NCBI RefSeq assembly: GCF_003574395.1
Contig: NZ_QMJY01000013.1
Location: forward strand, 1-64,000
From: Tabrizicola thermarum
GTDB lineage: Bacteria > Pseudomonadota > Alphaproteobacteria > Rhodobacterales > Rhodobacteraceae
Direction of reading: 5' to 3'
DNA: 64,000 nt
Positions 18,263-27,441 of the stretch are shown here, piece after piece; within the stretch, counting starts at the first letter, position 1, and each line of letters starts with the position of its first letter. Both the position numbers and the translations under genes were made by a program. Under the pieces are notes generated by a model. That model ran no database searches, was not told the origin of the DNA, and saw only the letters and a program-made list of their open reading frames with translations.

Positions 18263-20809
18263 ATGGATCTAACGGAACGTCTGGTCAGGGAACGTCGCGC
18301 CAGGCTCGCTGCGGAACGCCTGCTGGAACAGAAAAGCCGCGAACTCTTCGCCGCCAACGAGAAACTGGCGATCCATGCCCGTTCCCTGTCCGACCAGATC
18401 GTCGAACAGCGCCAGGTGGTCAGATCCGCCCTGACCGAGGCCGAGCTTCTGAAAGACCAGAACCTGCGCTTCGTCCAGGATCTGGACCGCGCCCACACCG
18501 CTGCCGTGATGGCCGAACGCAGGCTCTGGGATGCGATCAACACCATCCGCGACGGCTTTGCCGTCTTCGATCCCGAGATGAAGCTCGCCACCGCGAACGA
18601 GGCCTGCCTTGCCTGGTTCGTCGGCCATCCCGTGGCCCCCGGCATCCCCTATCACGACATGGTCAGCATCTTTGCCCGCACCATGATCGATCTCGGCGAC
18701 GAATCGCCGGAAGCCTTCACCACCCGCATGCTGGCCCGGGTGAACGCCGACAGGATCGAACCTGTCACCCTGAAGCTCAAGACCGGGAACTGGATCAAGG
18801 TCCAGGACCGCCGGGCCAATGACGGCGGCCTTGTGTCGCTGATTATCGACATCACCGAACAGATGCGCATCTGGGCGGCCATCGACGCGATCCCCGATGG
18901 CTTTGTCCTTTTCGACAGGGAGGACCGACTCGTGTTCTGCAACCAGCGCTATCGCGACATCCATCCGTCCAGCGCGGACATCATCACCCCCGGCGTGACC
19001 TTCGAGGAGATCCTGCGCCACGGGCTGAATCTCGGGAAGTATCCCGAGGCCGAGGGAAGAGAGGAGGACTGGCTGCAGGACCGGATGCAGCGTCACCTCT
19101 CACCGTCCTCGATCAGCGAACAGCAGATGCCGGACGGTCGCTGGCTGCGGGTCCTGGAACAGACAACGCCCGATGGCGGCCATGTCGGACTGCGCGTGGA
19201 CATCACCGAGGCCAAGCAGCAGCAGCAGGCTCTGGAAGAGGCCCGTATCGCCGCCGAGGCCGCCAATCGCGCCAAATCGGCCTTTCTGGCCAACATGAGC
19301 CACGAAATCCGCACGCCGATGAACGGCGTCGTCGGCATGGCGGAACTTCTCTGCGACACGTCCCTGACCGAGGAACAGCGGCTTTTCGCCGAGACCATCC
19401 GCTCCTCGGGCGAGGCGCTGCTGGTCATCATCAACGACATTCTCGACTATTCCAAGATCGAGGCGGAACGGCTGACGCTGCGCCCCGAACCCTTCGACCT
19501 CGAACGCACGATCCACGAGGTGACGATGCTCCTCCAGCCCCGTGCGAGGGAAAAGGGCATCGATCTGATGATCGACTTCGACATGTTCCTGCCCACCCGC
19601 TTTGTCGGCGACCCGGGCCGGTTGCGTCAGGTGCTCACGAACCTGATCGGCAACGCGGTGAAGTTCACCGAAAAGGGTCACGTCCTGACGCGCGTCGTCG
19701 GTGTGGATGCCGAAGACGGCACCCAGACCCTGCATGTCACCGTGGAAGACACCGGCATCGGCATCGCCCCGGAATACCTCGACCACATCTTCGGCGAGTT
19801 CAATCAGGTCGAGGATGAACGGAACCGCAAGTTCGAAGGCACCGGGCTTGGCCTTGCGATCACCCGGCGGCTGATCGAACACATGGGGGGGGCTGTCTGG
19901 GTCGACAGCGATCTGGGCAAGGGCTCCAGCTTCGGCTTCCGTGTGACGCTCCCGGTGGCCGAGGATTCGGCCCCGGTCCAGGTTCCGGTCGCGGTGAAAC
20001 GGATCATTGCGGTGGACGACCAGTTCATCAACCGGACCATTCTGGAACGCCAGCTCGCCCCCTGCGGGATCGAGGTCACGCTCTGCCGTTCGGGCGCCGA
20101 AGTGCTGGAGCGTCTGGCCGCGGACGCGGACTACGACGTGATCCTGACCGACCACGCCATGCCCGAGATGGACGGGGTGCAGCTTCTCGACGCGATCCGC
20201 GAGGCGGGCCACCGGATGCCGGTCATCCTGCTGTCGTCGAACCCGACGGGCCTTGGCAGCCTCGCCAACGACTTTGCCGCGATCCTGCAGAAACCGATCC
20301 TGCGGTCCGACCTCTACCGCAAACTGCAGGGCCTCTCCGCGCCCGCGGTCGAAGCCCCTGTGGCCCGCGTGCCGGTGGCTCCGGTCGAGTTGCGGCAGAT
20401 GCGGGTCCTCGCGGCCGAGGACAACCGCACCAACCAGCTTGTCTTCCAGAAGATGGTGCGCGACCTCGACATCGACCTCCGCTTTGCCGACAACGGCCGC
20501 ATCGCGGTCGAGATGTTCCAGGACTTCCAGCCGGACCTGATCTTCATGGACATCTCGATGCCCGAGATGGACGGCAAGGAGGCATCGCGCGCGATCCGGG
20601 CCCTTGGGGCATCGGTTCCCATCGTGGCGTTGACCGCGCACGCGATGGAGGGCGACAGCGAGGCGATCCTTGCCGCCGGGATCGACCGCTATCTGACGAA
20701 ACCCCTGCGCAAGACAGCGATTGAAGGTGCTCTGATGGAGTTCTGCCCCGAAGGCACCCGCCCCCCCGTCGCCGCGCCCGTCGCCACCCCCGCCGAGGAT
20801 GCCGCCTGA
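18263..20809 (+). CDS. Hybrid sensor histidine kinase with two receiver domains
   Basis: An 848-residue cytoplasmic sensor. A coiled coil occupies about 1-90, two PAS-like domains follow (about 95-205 and 210-320), then a HisKA domain with phospho-acceptor His347 in FLANMSHEIRTP. The HATPase region has NLIGNAVKF, DTGIGI and GTGLGLAI. Two receiver domains carry Asp630 (VILTDHAMPEMDG) and Asp763 (LIFMDISMPEMDG). No membrane segment is seen, and no Hpt domain is encoded nearby, so the output partner is elsewhere. The start (MDLTERLVRERR) is preferred over an upstream non-conserved extension. Confidence 0.92.
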   Translation: MDLTERLVRERRARLAAERLLEQKSRELFAANEKLAIHARSLSDQIVEQRQVVRSALTEAELLKDQNLRFVQDLDRAHTAAVMAERRLWDAINTIRDGFAVFDPEMKLATANEACLAWFVGHPVAPGIPYHDMVSIFARTMIDLGDESPEAFTTRMLARVNADRIEPVTLKLKTGNWIKVQDRRANDGGLVSLIIDITEQMRIWAAIDAIPDGFVLFDREDRLVFCNQRYRDIHPSSADIITPGVTFEEILRHGLNLGKYPEAEGREEDWLQDRMQRHLSPSSISEQQMPDGRWLRVLEQTTPDGGHVGLRVDITEAKQQQQALEEARIAAEAANRAKSAFLANMSHEIRTPMNGVVGMAELLCDTSLTEEQRLFAETIRSSGEALLVIINDILDYSKIEAERLTLRPEPFDLERTIHEVTMLLQPRAREKGIDLMIDFDMFLPTRFVGDPGRLRQVLTNLIGNAVKFTEKGHVLTRVVGVDAEDGTQTLHVTVEDTGIGIAPEYLDHIFGEFNQVEDERNRKFEGTGLGLAITRRLIEHMGGAVWVDSDLGKGSSFGFRVTLPVAEDSAPVQVPVAVKRIIAVDDQFINRTILERQLAPCGIEVTLCRSGAEVLERLAADADYDVILTDHAMPEMDGVQLLDAIREAGHRMPVILLSSNPTGLGSLANDFAAILQKPILRSDLYRKLQGLSAPAVEAPVARVPVAPVELRQMRVLAAEDNRTNQLVFQKMVRDLDIDLRFADNGRIAVEMFQDFQPDLIFMDISMPEMDGKEASRAIRALGASVPIVALTAHAMEGDSEAILAAGIDRYLTKPLRKTAIEGALMEFCPEGTRPPVAAPVATPAEDAA

Positions 20810-21121
20810 ACCGGGCGCCGCGCCCAGGGCCGGCGCCTCCTCCTCGCAAGACGAAATCTGCCCGGTCTGCCCCGGGCCGATCTCCGAAATACTCTCTGGG
20901 GTCAGGGGGGGGTGGAGGGGCGAAGCGCCCCCGACGACCAGGCCGCTTGACACGTCCCGCGCCAGAGGCAGGACAAAGCGGCTTTGCGCGTCAGTGCTCT
21001 GTTTGAAAGCCACCGGTCCCGGGGACCTCCGTCGGAAGTTCTTGCCAGACCGTTAATGCCCGCATCCAAACCATTGATTTCCTTGAAATCGAAAAGGTGA
21101 CCACGCGTGGACAGCCCGCGT
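20810..21121. other. Intergenic region with a degenerate GAGTATTTGGG element
   Basis: A 312-base gap between the convergent kinase and recQ genes. It holds CCGAAATACTC (20884-20894, one change from the repeat core) followed by a G-rich run and the hairpin GGGGCG/CGCCCC with loop AAG (20917-20931), the same order of parts as in the other copies. From about 20940 to 21121 I see no open frame with a usable start, no RNA gene and no clear terminator. Confidence 0.6.
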
Positions 21122-23167
21122 TCACCCGTCCCGCAGAACCGCCAGGAAGGCCTTGCCGAACCGCTCGACCTTCTGCTCTCCCATGCCCTGGATCGCCTGC
21201 AACTCCCCCAGCGTCGAAGGCCGCCGCTCGGCGATGGCCCGCAGCGTGGAATGGGTGCAGGTCAGATACTTCCCCGTCCCGTCCTCGCCCCGCGCCAGCG
21301 TCAGCTGGGCCTCGGCCAGCCGGTCGAAGAGCGCGCCTTCCGGCCGCCCCGCCAGCTTCATCCGCGCGGGATGCAGCCCCTCTGCCGCGCCGGTGATGAC
21401 CTCCAGAAAGGCCGCCCCGTAACTTTCCAGCTTCCGCGCCCCGACCCCGGTGATCCCCGCCATCTGGTCCAGGGTCGCGGGCTTCCTCTCTGCCATCTCG
21501 ATCAGCGTCCTGTCCGGGAAGACCACATAGGCCGGCACGTTCTGCGCCTCGGCCAGCGCCCGCCGCTTGGCCTTCAGCAGCGCCAGCAGCCCCAGATCCT
21601 CGTCCGCCACCTGCGCCCGTACCACCGGCTCCCGCTCTCCCGCGGCGACCACCGTGTCGCGGCGCAGGGTCACGGAGACCTCGCCCCGCAGCACCGGCCG
21701 CGCCGCCTCGGTCATCCGCAGCGCGCCGTGCCGGTCGGGGTCGGGACGGACGAGATCGCGGCCCATCATCTGCCGGAACACCGCCCCCCAGGCAGGTTTC
21801 GACAGGTCGCGCCCCACGGCGAAGGTCGGCAGCTGGTCATGCCCCTTCTCCCGCACCTTGGGCGTGGCCGTTCCGGTCAGGATGTCGATCAGATGCCCCG
21901 CCCCGAACCACTCCCCCGTCCGCAGGATCGCCGACAGAGCCTTCCGCACCGCCTCGGTCGCGTCGAACAGCTGCGCCGGGCGGTCGCAGAGATCGCAGTT
22001 GCCGCAAGGCTCGGCCGCCTCGCCGAAATAGCCCAGCAGCACCTGCCGGCGACAGCCCAGTGCCTCGGCCAGACCCAGAAGCGCGTTCAGCCGGGCGTGA
22101 TCGGCGGCCTTGCGGTCGGGCGGCGCGGCCCCCTCGTCGATCTGGCTGCGCCGCAGGCGGATGTCGTCGGGGCCATAGAGTGTCATCGTCTCGGCTGGAG
22201 ACCCGTCCCGCCCCGCGCGGCCGATTTCCTGATAGTAGGCCTCGATCGACTTCGGCAGGTCGGCATGGGCGACCCAGCGGATGTCGGGCTTGTCGATCCC
22301 CATCCCGAAGGCGATCGTCGCCACCACGATCAACCCGTCCTCGCGCTGGAAGCGGGTCTCGACCTGGCGGCGCTCCTCCGCCTCCATCCCGCCGTGATAG
22401 GCCACCGCCTCGTGCCGCGCCTCACGCAAGGCCTGGGCCAGCGTCTCGGTCTTGGCCCGCGTCGCGCAGTAGACGATGCCGGATTGGCCGCGACGGGCAG
22501 CGGCAAAGCGCAGGATCTGCTCACGCGGCTTGTCCTTGACCGCAAAGGCCAGGTGGATATTCGGCCGGTCGAAGCCGCGCAGGAAGGTGACCGGGGCCTC
22601 GCCGTCGAAGAGGCGGGTGACGATCTCTGCCCGGGTCTCCTCGTCCGCCGTGGCGGTGAAGGCGGCCAGAGGCACCCGCAGCGCCCGGCGCAGCTCGCCG
22701 ATGCGCAGGTAATCGGGGCGGAAGTCGTGGCCCCATTGGCTGACGCAATGCGCCTCGTCCACCGCGATCAGGCTGCATTTCGCCCGCCGCAGGAGCGCCA
22801 GCGCCCCGCCCGAGGCCAGCCGTTCCGGCGCCATGTAAAGCAGCTTCAGCCGACCTTCGTCGATGGCCTGAAAGACCTCTTCCGTCTCTTCCCCGGTATT
22901 GCCCGAGGTCAGCGCCCCGGCCTCTACCCCCGCGGCGCGCAAGGCGCGCACCTGGTCGCGCATCAGGGCGATCAGCGGAGAAATCACCACCGTCACCCCG
23001 TCCCTGCACAAGGCAGGCAGCTGGAAACACAGGGATTTTCCCCCACCCGTCGGCATGATGGCCAGGGTGTTCCGGCCCTGAAGCACGGATTGCACGATCT
23101 CCGCCTGGCCGGGACGGAACGCCGGAAAGCCGAAGACGGAGTGCAGAAGCTCGGCCGCGCGGTCCAA
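21122..23167 (-). CDS. recQ: ATP-dependent DNA helicase RecQ
   Basis: A 681-residue RecQ helicase acting in recombination and fork repair. Walker A PTGGGKSLCF is near residue 40, the DEAH box with VDEAHCVSQWGHDFRPDY near 135, and the helicase C region includes GMGIDKPDIRWVAH and YYQEIGRAGRDG. A zinc-binding Cys cluster (CGNCDLC), a winged-helix RQC domain and two successive HRDC-like segments complete the C-terminus, which accounts for the length above the usual 600-610. It starts 14 bases after the yggT stop and is probably co-transcribed with it. Confidence 0.95.
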   Translation of the reverse strand: MDRAAELLHSVFGFPAFRPGQAEIVQSVLQGRNTLAIMPTGGGKSLCFQLPALCRDGVTVVISPLIALMRDQVRALRAAGVEAGALTSGNTGEETEEVFQAIDEGRLKLLYMAPERLASGGALALLRRAKCSLIAVDEAHCVSQWGHDFRPDYLRIGELRRALRVPLAAFTATADEETRAEIVTRLFDGEAPVTFLRGFDRPNIHLAFAVKDKPREQILRFAAARRGQSGIVYCATRAKTETLAQALREARHEAVAYHGGMEAEERRQVETRFQREDGLIVVATIAFGMGIDKPDIRWVAHADLPKSIEAYYQEIGRAGRDGSPAETMTLYGPDDIRLRRSQIDEGAAPPDRKAADHARLNALLGLAEALGCRRQVLLGYFGEAAEPCGNCDLCDRPAQLFDATEAVRKALSAILRTGEWFGAGHLIDILTGTATPKVREKGHDQLPTFAVGRDLSKPAWGAVFRQMMGRDLVRPDPDRHGALRMTEAARPVLRGEVSVTLRRDTVVAAGEREPVVRAQVADEDLGLLALLKAKRRALAEAQNVPAYVVFPDRTLIEMAERKPATLDQMAGITGVGARKLESYGAAFLEVITGAAEGLHPARMKLAGRPEGALFDRLAEAQLTLARGEDGTGKYLTCTHSTLRAIAERRPSTLGELQAIQGMGEQKVERFGKAFLAVLRDG

Positions 23168-23181
23168 GGGGCAGGCCTGGA

Positions 23182-23469
23182 TCAGAGGAAGACCGCCACA
23201 TTGTTGCGCAGGATGATTTCCAGCGCGTAAATGCCGATCAGCACCACGAGGGGCGACAGGTCGATCCCCCCCATCGCTGGCATGATGCGGCGGATCGGGC
23301 CGTAAAGCGGCTCCAGCAGGCGGTTCAACCCGTACCAGACCTGCGCCACGAAGGGCTGGCGGATGTTCAGCACCTGGAAGCTGATGAGCCAGCTCATGAC
23401 GAAATGCGCAAGTATGAAGAACTTGGCCACACTCAGGATCAGCATCAGGATCTGGTAAAGCGAGGTCAT
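23182..23469 (-). CDS. YggT family integral membrane protein
   Basis: A 95-residue protein beginning MTSLYQILMLILSVAKFFILAHFVMSWL. It has two hydrophobic blocks and the conserved NRLLEPLYGPIRRIMPAMGGIDLSPLVVLI centre that defines the YggT family. Related proteins are linked with osmotic tolerance and, in other groups, with cell division or photosystem assembly. The frame remains open far upstream, but the family start is at 23469, just after a weak GAGCGCC region. It is the upstream partner of recQ. Confidence 0.9.
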   Translation of the reverse strand: MTSLYQILMLILSVAKFFILAHFVMSWLISFQVLNIRQPFVAQVWYGLNRLLEPLYGPIRRIMPAMGGIDLSPLVVLIGIYALEIILRNNVAVFL

Positions 23470-23595
23470 CGGGCGCTCCGTCTGGTGTGCGCCACAGGTA
23501 GCGGGCGGGGCGGCGAAGGGCAATGCTTTCCGCAGCGTTCCGCTTGACGCGGGCGGCAGGGCAGGCAAGTCACGTCGGGAAAGCGGAGTCGGCCG

Positions 23596-24162
23596 ATGTA
23601 TCCTTTCCTGCGCATGTTCAAAGAGATGGCCCGGGCCAGCCGGATGCCTCCCCTCGGTCTTTTCGACACCCATGTCAGCCATCACCTGTGCTGGCCCTGG
23701 GACCTGGACCCCTGGGTCGAGCTGAACAATGGCCGCACGCTGACGCTCTATGACCTCGGCCGCCTGCCGCTGGGCGCCCGGACCGGGCTGCACCGGGTGC
23801 TGAAGGCGAAGGGCTGGGGGATGACCGTCGCCGGGTCCTCGGTGCGCTACCGGCGCCGGGTGACGATGTTTGCGCGGATCACGACCTACAGCCGCTGTCT
23901 GGGCTGGGACGAACGGTTCCTTTACACCGAACAGTCGATGTGGACGGGCGGGGAATGCGCCTCGCAGGTGCTGATCCGCTCGGCCGTCGTGGGCAGCGGG
24001 AAGGGAGCGCGGACCGGGATCGTGCCGCCGTCGGAACTGGCCGTGGCCCTTGGCGCCGCGCCCGAAAGCCCGGAGCTGCCGGACTGGGTCAAGGCCTGGA
24101 TCGCGGCCGAAGCCACCCGCCCCTGGCCGCCCGAAGGCCCCGGAAGGCTCGGCGCTTCCTGA
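23596..24162 (+). CDS. Thioesterase-like (hot-dog fold) protein
   Basis: A 188-residue protein resembling the acyl-CoA thioesterase-like group related to Them6. The conserved part runs from FDTHVSHHLCWPWDLDPWVELNNGRTLTLYDLGR through SVRYRRRVTMFARITTYSRCLGWDERFLYTEQSMW, which matches the 4HBT fold pattern with an N-D-L-type acidic site replaced by ELNNGR. The tail is proline-rich. Substrate is unknown. It is transcribed away from yggT; the next gene, an MFS carrier, follows after 114 bases. Confidence 0.75.
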   Translation: MYPFLRMFKEMARASRMPPLGLFDTHVSHHLCWPWDLDPWVELNNGRTLTLYDLGRLPLGARTGLHRVLKAKGWGMTVAGSSVRYRRRVTMFARITTYSRCLGWDERFLYTEQSMWTGGECASQVLIRSAVVGSGKGARTGIVPPSELAVALGAAPESPELPDWVKAWIAAEATRPWPPEGPGRLGAS

Positions 24163-24276
24163 CGGCCGCTTCTCGCCGGGCGGCCCAGCGATGAGCAAGC
24201 GGCAGCGGCGCGAAGACCCGTCCCTTGCGCCAAGGCCGGTTTCCGGGTTCACTTCGCGCAAAAGCAGGGGGCAGGC

Positions 24277-25647
24277 ATGGTCAGCGCAAGGAAACGCATC
24301 TGGGGCTGGTACTTCTTCGACTGGGCCAGCCAGCCCTACAACACGCTTCTTCTGACCTTCATCTTCGGTCCGTATTTTGCCGAAGTCGCCCGCGGCCACT
24401 ACATGGGCACCGGGATGGACGAAGAGGCCGCCAAGGCCGCCGCACAGACCTATTGGGGCTGGGGGCTGGCCATTGCCTCGTTCACCATCGCCATCCTTGC
24501 GCCGATCCTGGGCGCCATCGCCGACGGCACCGGGCGCAGGCTGGTCTGGGTCTGGACCTTTTCGGCCTTCTACGTCGTCGGCTCCTGGGGCCTGTGGTGG
24601 GTGGCTCCCGGTGGCGGCGAGGCGATGCTGTTCTGGGCGGTCTGCCTGTTCGGCATCGGCTTCATCGGGATGGAGTTCGCGACGATCTTCACCAATGCGC
24701 TGATGCCCTCGCTGACCCAGGCCGACGATCTGGGGGCGATCTCCGGCTCTGGCTTTGCCTTCGGCTATCTCGGCGGGCTGCTGTCGCTGATCGTCATGCT
24801 TCTGTTCTTCGCGGAAGGCGCCGACAGCGGCAGGACGCTTCTGGGCACGCAACCCCTGTTCGGCCTTGACCCCGAGGCGCGCGAGGGCACGCGCTTTGTC
24901 GGGCCGTTCACCGCGCTGTGGTATGCGGTCTTCATGATCCCCTTCTTCCTCTGGGTGAAGGAACCGCACACCGACCGCCGGCCGCTGCACCTGGGCCGGG
25001 CCTTCGCCAGCCTGAAGGACCTGATCCGGTCGCTGCGCTATCGGAAAAGCCTGTCGGCCTATCTGGCCTCGTCCCTGTTCTACCGCGACGCGCTGAACGC
25101 GCTGTACGGCTTCGGCGGGGTCTATGCTTCGGGCGTGCTGGGCTGGTCGATCATCCAGATCGGGATTTTCGGGATCGTGGGGGCGGTCACCGCCATGGTC
25201 GCATCCTTCATCGGCGGGCGCGCGGACCGGGCCTTCGGGCCGAAGCCGGTCATCACCGTCTCGATCCTGGTGCTGATCTTCGTGTGCCTCGTCATCGTCG
25301 GGATGACACGGGAAAGCGTCTGGGGCATCGCGATGGACCCTGCCTCGGGCCTGCCGGACCAGATCTTCTTTGCCTGCGGTGCCCTGATCGGAGCGGCGGG
25401 CGGGTCGCTTCAGGCCGCAAGCCGCACGATGATGGCCCGCCACACCAGCCCGGACCGCGCGACCGAGGCCTTCGGCCTGTTCGCCCTGTCCGGCAAGGTG
25501 GCAAGTTTCATGGCCCCCGCCCTGATCGCGCTGGCCACGCAACTTAGCGGATCACAGCGGATCGGAATTGCTCCGCTGGTTGTGTTGTTCCTCATCGGGC
25601 TCGTTCTGCTAGTCTGGGTCCGACCCAAAGGCGAGCTGCCCGCATGA
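24277..25647 (+). CDS. MFS transporter, UMF1 (Atg22-like) family
   Basis: A 456-residue carrier with about 12 hydrophobic segments. The N-terminal WGWYFFDWASQPYNTLLLTFIFGPYF and the APILGAIADGTGRR loop are characteristic of the UMF1/vacuole effluxer family; bacterial substrates are not established. Start ATG has GCAGGGGGC upstream. The last bases overlap the mepA start (ATGA), so the two are translationally coupled. Confidence 0.87.
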   Translation: MVSARKRIWGWYFFDWASQPYNTLLLTFIFGPYFAEVARGHYMGTGMDEEAAKAAAQTYWGWGLAIASFTIAILAPILGAIADGTGRRLVWVWTFSAFYVVGSWGLWWVAPGGGEAMLFWAVCLFGIGFIGMEFATIFTNALMPSLTQADDLGAISGSGFAFGYLGGLLSLIVMLLFFAEGADSGRTLLGTQPLFGLDPEAREGTRFVGPFTALWYAVFMIPFFLWVKEPHTDRRPLHLGRAFASLKDLIRSLRYRKSLSAYLASSLFYRDALNALYGFGGVYASGVLGWSIIQIGIFGIVGAVTAMVASFIGGRADRAFGPKPVITVSILVLIFVCLVIVGMTRESVWGIAMDPASGLPDQIFFACGALIGAAGGSLQAASRTMMARHTSPDRATEAFGLFALSGKVASFMAPALIALATQLSGSQRIGIAPLVVLFLIGLVLLVWVRPKGELPA

Positions 25648-26540
25648 CATTTGCCCGCGCCCTGATCCTGTGCCTCTTTGTTGCCGCGCCCGCACAGGCG
25701 GAAACGCTGGCCAACAAGCTGTTCGGTGCGAAGGAGAGCCCGTCGCGGCAGGAATCGATGCCCATCGGCTCGTACGCCAGGGGCTGCGCGGCGGGGCTGG
25801 TGGAGCTGCCGGAAACCGGACCCACCTGGCAGGTGATGCGGCTGAGCCGAAACCGCAACTACGGCCAGCCCGAGATGGTGCAGTTCCTGATGGACCTGTC
25901 GGCCACCGCCCGCGATATCGGCTTTGGCCGGGGCCTTTACATCGGTGACATCAGCCAGCCGCGCGGCGGACCGATGACCTCGGGTCACGCCAGCCACCAG
26001 ATCGGACTGGACGCCGATATCTGGATGCTGCCGCCGCGCCGTCTGGACCTGACGCCTGCCGAACGCGAGGACATCAGCTCGATCCCCGTCCGGTCGGCGG
26101 ATCAGCGGTCGGTGACCGAGAACTGGACGAAGGTCCACCACCGCCTGTTGAAAGAGGCCGCCCTTGATCCACGCGTGGACCGGATCTTCGTCGCTGCGGC
26201 GGTCAAGATCGAGATGTGCAAGACCGCGAAGAAGGCCGACAGGAAATGGCTGCAGAAGATCCGCCCCGTGGCTGGCCATGACACGCATTTCCATGTCCGC
26301 CTGAAATGCCCCAGGGGTGCCCGCCTGTGCGAGACGCAGACCCCCACGGTGGACGAATTGTCCAAGGGTGGCGACGGCTGCGACGAGACGCTGATGTGGT
26401 GGGTGACCGATTACCTGAACCCGCCGAAATCCGACGGCAAGAAGCCGAAGGACGAGGACGCGCCCAAGAAGAAGGGCCCGCGCGAGTTCACGATGGCCGA
26501 CCTGCCGAAGCAATGCGCGGGAGTCCTTGCCGCGGACTAG
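25644..26540 (+). CDS. mepA: Penicillin-insensitive murein endopeptidase MepA
   Basis: A 298-residue periplasmic D-alanyl-meso-DAP endopeptidase that cleaves peptide cross-links in peptidoglycan. Signal peptide is residues 1-20 (cleavage after PAQA). LAS-family zinc ligands are seen in SGHASHQIGLDADIW and HDTHFHVRLKCP, and cysteines occur at sites typical for the family's disulfides. The C-terminal Lys-rich extension (KSDGKKPKDEDAPKKKG) is a likely disordered linker. Overlaps the MFS gene by 4 bases. Confidence 0.93.
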   Translation: MTFARALILCLFVAAPAQAETLANKLFGAKESPSRQESMPIGSYARGCAAGLVELPETGPTWQVMRLSRNRNYGQPEMVQFLMDLSATARDIGFGRGLYIGDISQPRGGPMTSGHASHQIGLDADIWMLPPRRLDLTPAEREDISSIPVRSADQRSVTENWTKVHHRLLKEAALDPRVDRIFVAAAVKIEMCKTAKKADRKWLQKIRPVAGHDTHFHVRLKCPRGARLCETQTPTVDELSKGGDGCDETLMWWVTDYLNPPKSDGKKPKDEDAPKKKGPREFTMADLPKQCAGVLAAD

Positions 26541-26554
26541 TTGACGGGCCCGGC

Positions 26555-26609
26555 GACAAGGTATAGGCCGCCCCAGTCCCCACCGGGGCCAAGTCTCCGC
26601 GACCTTGTC
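26555..26609 (+). promoter_or_regulatory. Leader hairpin between mepA and the queuosine-precursor transporter
   Basis: GACAAGGT (26555-26562) and ACCTTGTC (26602-26609) are exact complements enclosing about 39 bases with an inner CCCC/GGGG pair (26571-26574 with 26585-26588). The structure ends 15 bases before the transporter ATG. It could be the mepA terminator, lacking a T-run, or a structured leader of the transporter. Confidence 0.4.
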
Positions 26610-26624
26610 AAAACGGAAACCCGC

Positions 26625-27245
26625 ATGCGCATCCTTCTTCGTGGCGTTGTCGCCATGGCGGCCATTGTCGTCGCCTCGAATATCCTTGTTCAGTATCCTC
26701 TGGGCACCTTCCTGACCTGGGGGGCGATCAGTTATCCCTTCGCCTTCCTGGTCACCGATCTGGTGAACCGGCTGGAAGGCCCCTCCGCCGCGCGTCGTGT
26801 GGTGTTCGTGGGTTTTGTGACCGGCATCGCCTGTTCCTTCGTCGGCACCCGGATCGTCGGTGAGTTCGGCCCGCTTGTCACCCTGCGCATCGCCATCGGC
26901 TCGGGCCTGGCGTTCCTTTGCGCGCAGCTTCTGGACATCTCGGTCTTCAACCGGCTCCGGAAGGGCAACTGGTGGATGGCGCCGCTTGTGTCGACGCTTG
27001 TCTCTTCGACGCTCGACACCGCGATCTTCTTCACCATTGCCTTCTCGGCCGCCCTGACGGTGCTGGAACCCGGCAACGACGTGTCCTGGGCCACCGCCCC
27101 GATGCCGCTGCTGGGCCTGGGGCCCGAGGCGCCATTCTGGGTCTCGCTCGCCATCGGAGACTGGCTGGTCAAGCTTGTGATGGCGTTGGTGGCACTTGTG
27201 CCTTTCAGATTGGCGATTGCCAAACTCACGGCAAAGGTAGCGTGA
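26625..27245 (+). CDS. Queuosine precursor transporter, YhhQ family
   Basis: A 206-residue membrane protein with about six helices. The motifs SNILVQYP, ISYPFAFLVTDLVNR and LVSTLVSSTLDTAIFFTIAF match the VUT_1/YhhQ family (COG1738), which takes up queuosine precursors such as preQ0 and preQ1 for tRNA modification. The frame is open from 26541, but the ATG at 26625 begins the first helix (MRILLRGVVAMAAIVVASN). A strong TTGACA box occurs just after the stop, belonging to the next transcription unit. Confidence 0.88.
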   Translation: MRILLRGVVAMAAIVVASNILVQYPLGTFLTWGAISYPFAFLVTDLVNRLEGPSAARRVVFVGFVTGIACSFVGTRIVGEFGPLVTLRIAIGSGLAFLCAQLLDISVFNRLRKGNWWMAPLVSTLVSSTLDTAIFFTIAFSAALTVLEPGNDVSWATAPMPLLGLGPEAPFWVSLAIGDWLVKLVMALVALVPFRLAIAKLTAKVA

Positions 27246-27251
27246 TTTGTT

Positions 27252-27257
27252 TTGACA
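27252..27257 (+). promoter_or_regulatory. Candidate -35 box of the RNA upstream of arfB
   Basis: A perfect TTGACA lies at 27252-27257, seven bases after the YhhQ stop. The best -10 match downstream is weak (around 27276-27287, within GGCTCACCTTAT), as is common in this family of organisms. It would place the RNA 5' end near 27290-27295, just before the extended Shine-Dalgarno sequence. The start site is inferred, not seen. Confidence 0.45.
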
Positions 27258-27315
27258 AACACAAAATCTGTGGCAGGCTCACCTTATCGGCAACCATTTG
27301 AAAGGAGGTGATCCA

Positions 27316-27372
27316 GTGTCTAGAGTGATATTGGAGAGAGGTGTCGGGACAGTCGGAGGGCGTGTTTTCTAA
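27316..27372 (+). CDS. 18-codon leader ORF behind an extended Shine-Dalgarno sequence
   Basis: GTG start, then SRVILERGVGTVGGRVF and TAA. The AGGAGG lies 8 bases before the GTG within a 15-nt match to the full anti-Shine-Dalgarno region, far stronger than any other ribosome binding site in the window. The ORF covers the 5' arms of P2 and P3 and part of P4 of the RNA, so its translation would open them. Whether the peptide itself matters is unknown; the ORF may only load a ribosome. Confidence 0.5.
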   Translation: MSRVILERGVGTVGGRVF

Positions 27373-27441
27373 GGGCAGCCCCTGGAAAATAGACCACCGA
27401 TTGGATTTGGATGCCTAACTGGCCCATCTCCTTGGATCTCG

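Noticed and set aside
19100-21013. A 637-codon minus-strand frame opposite the histidine kinase
   Set aside because: Its composition is that of a shadow (Gly, Arg, Asp and His rich) and the opposite strand has all kinase motifs.
23470-25542. Long upstream extension of the yggT frame
   Set aside because: YggT proteins are about 95 residues and the conserved start is at 23469. The extension runs antisense to the thioesterase-like and MFS genes.
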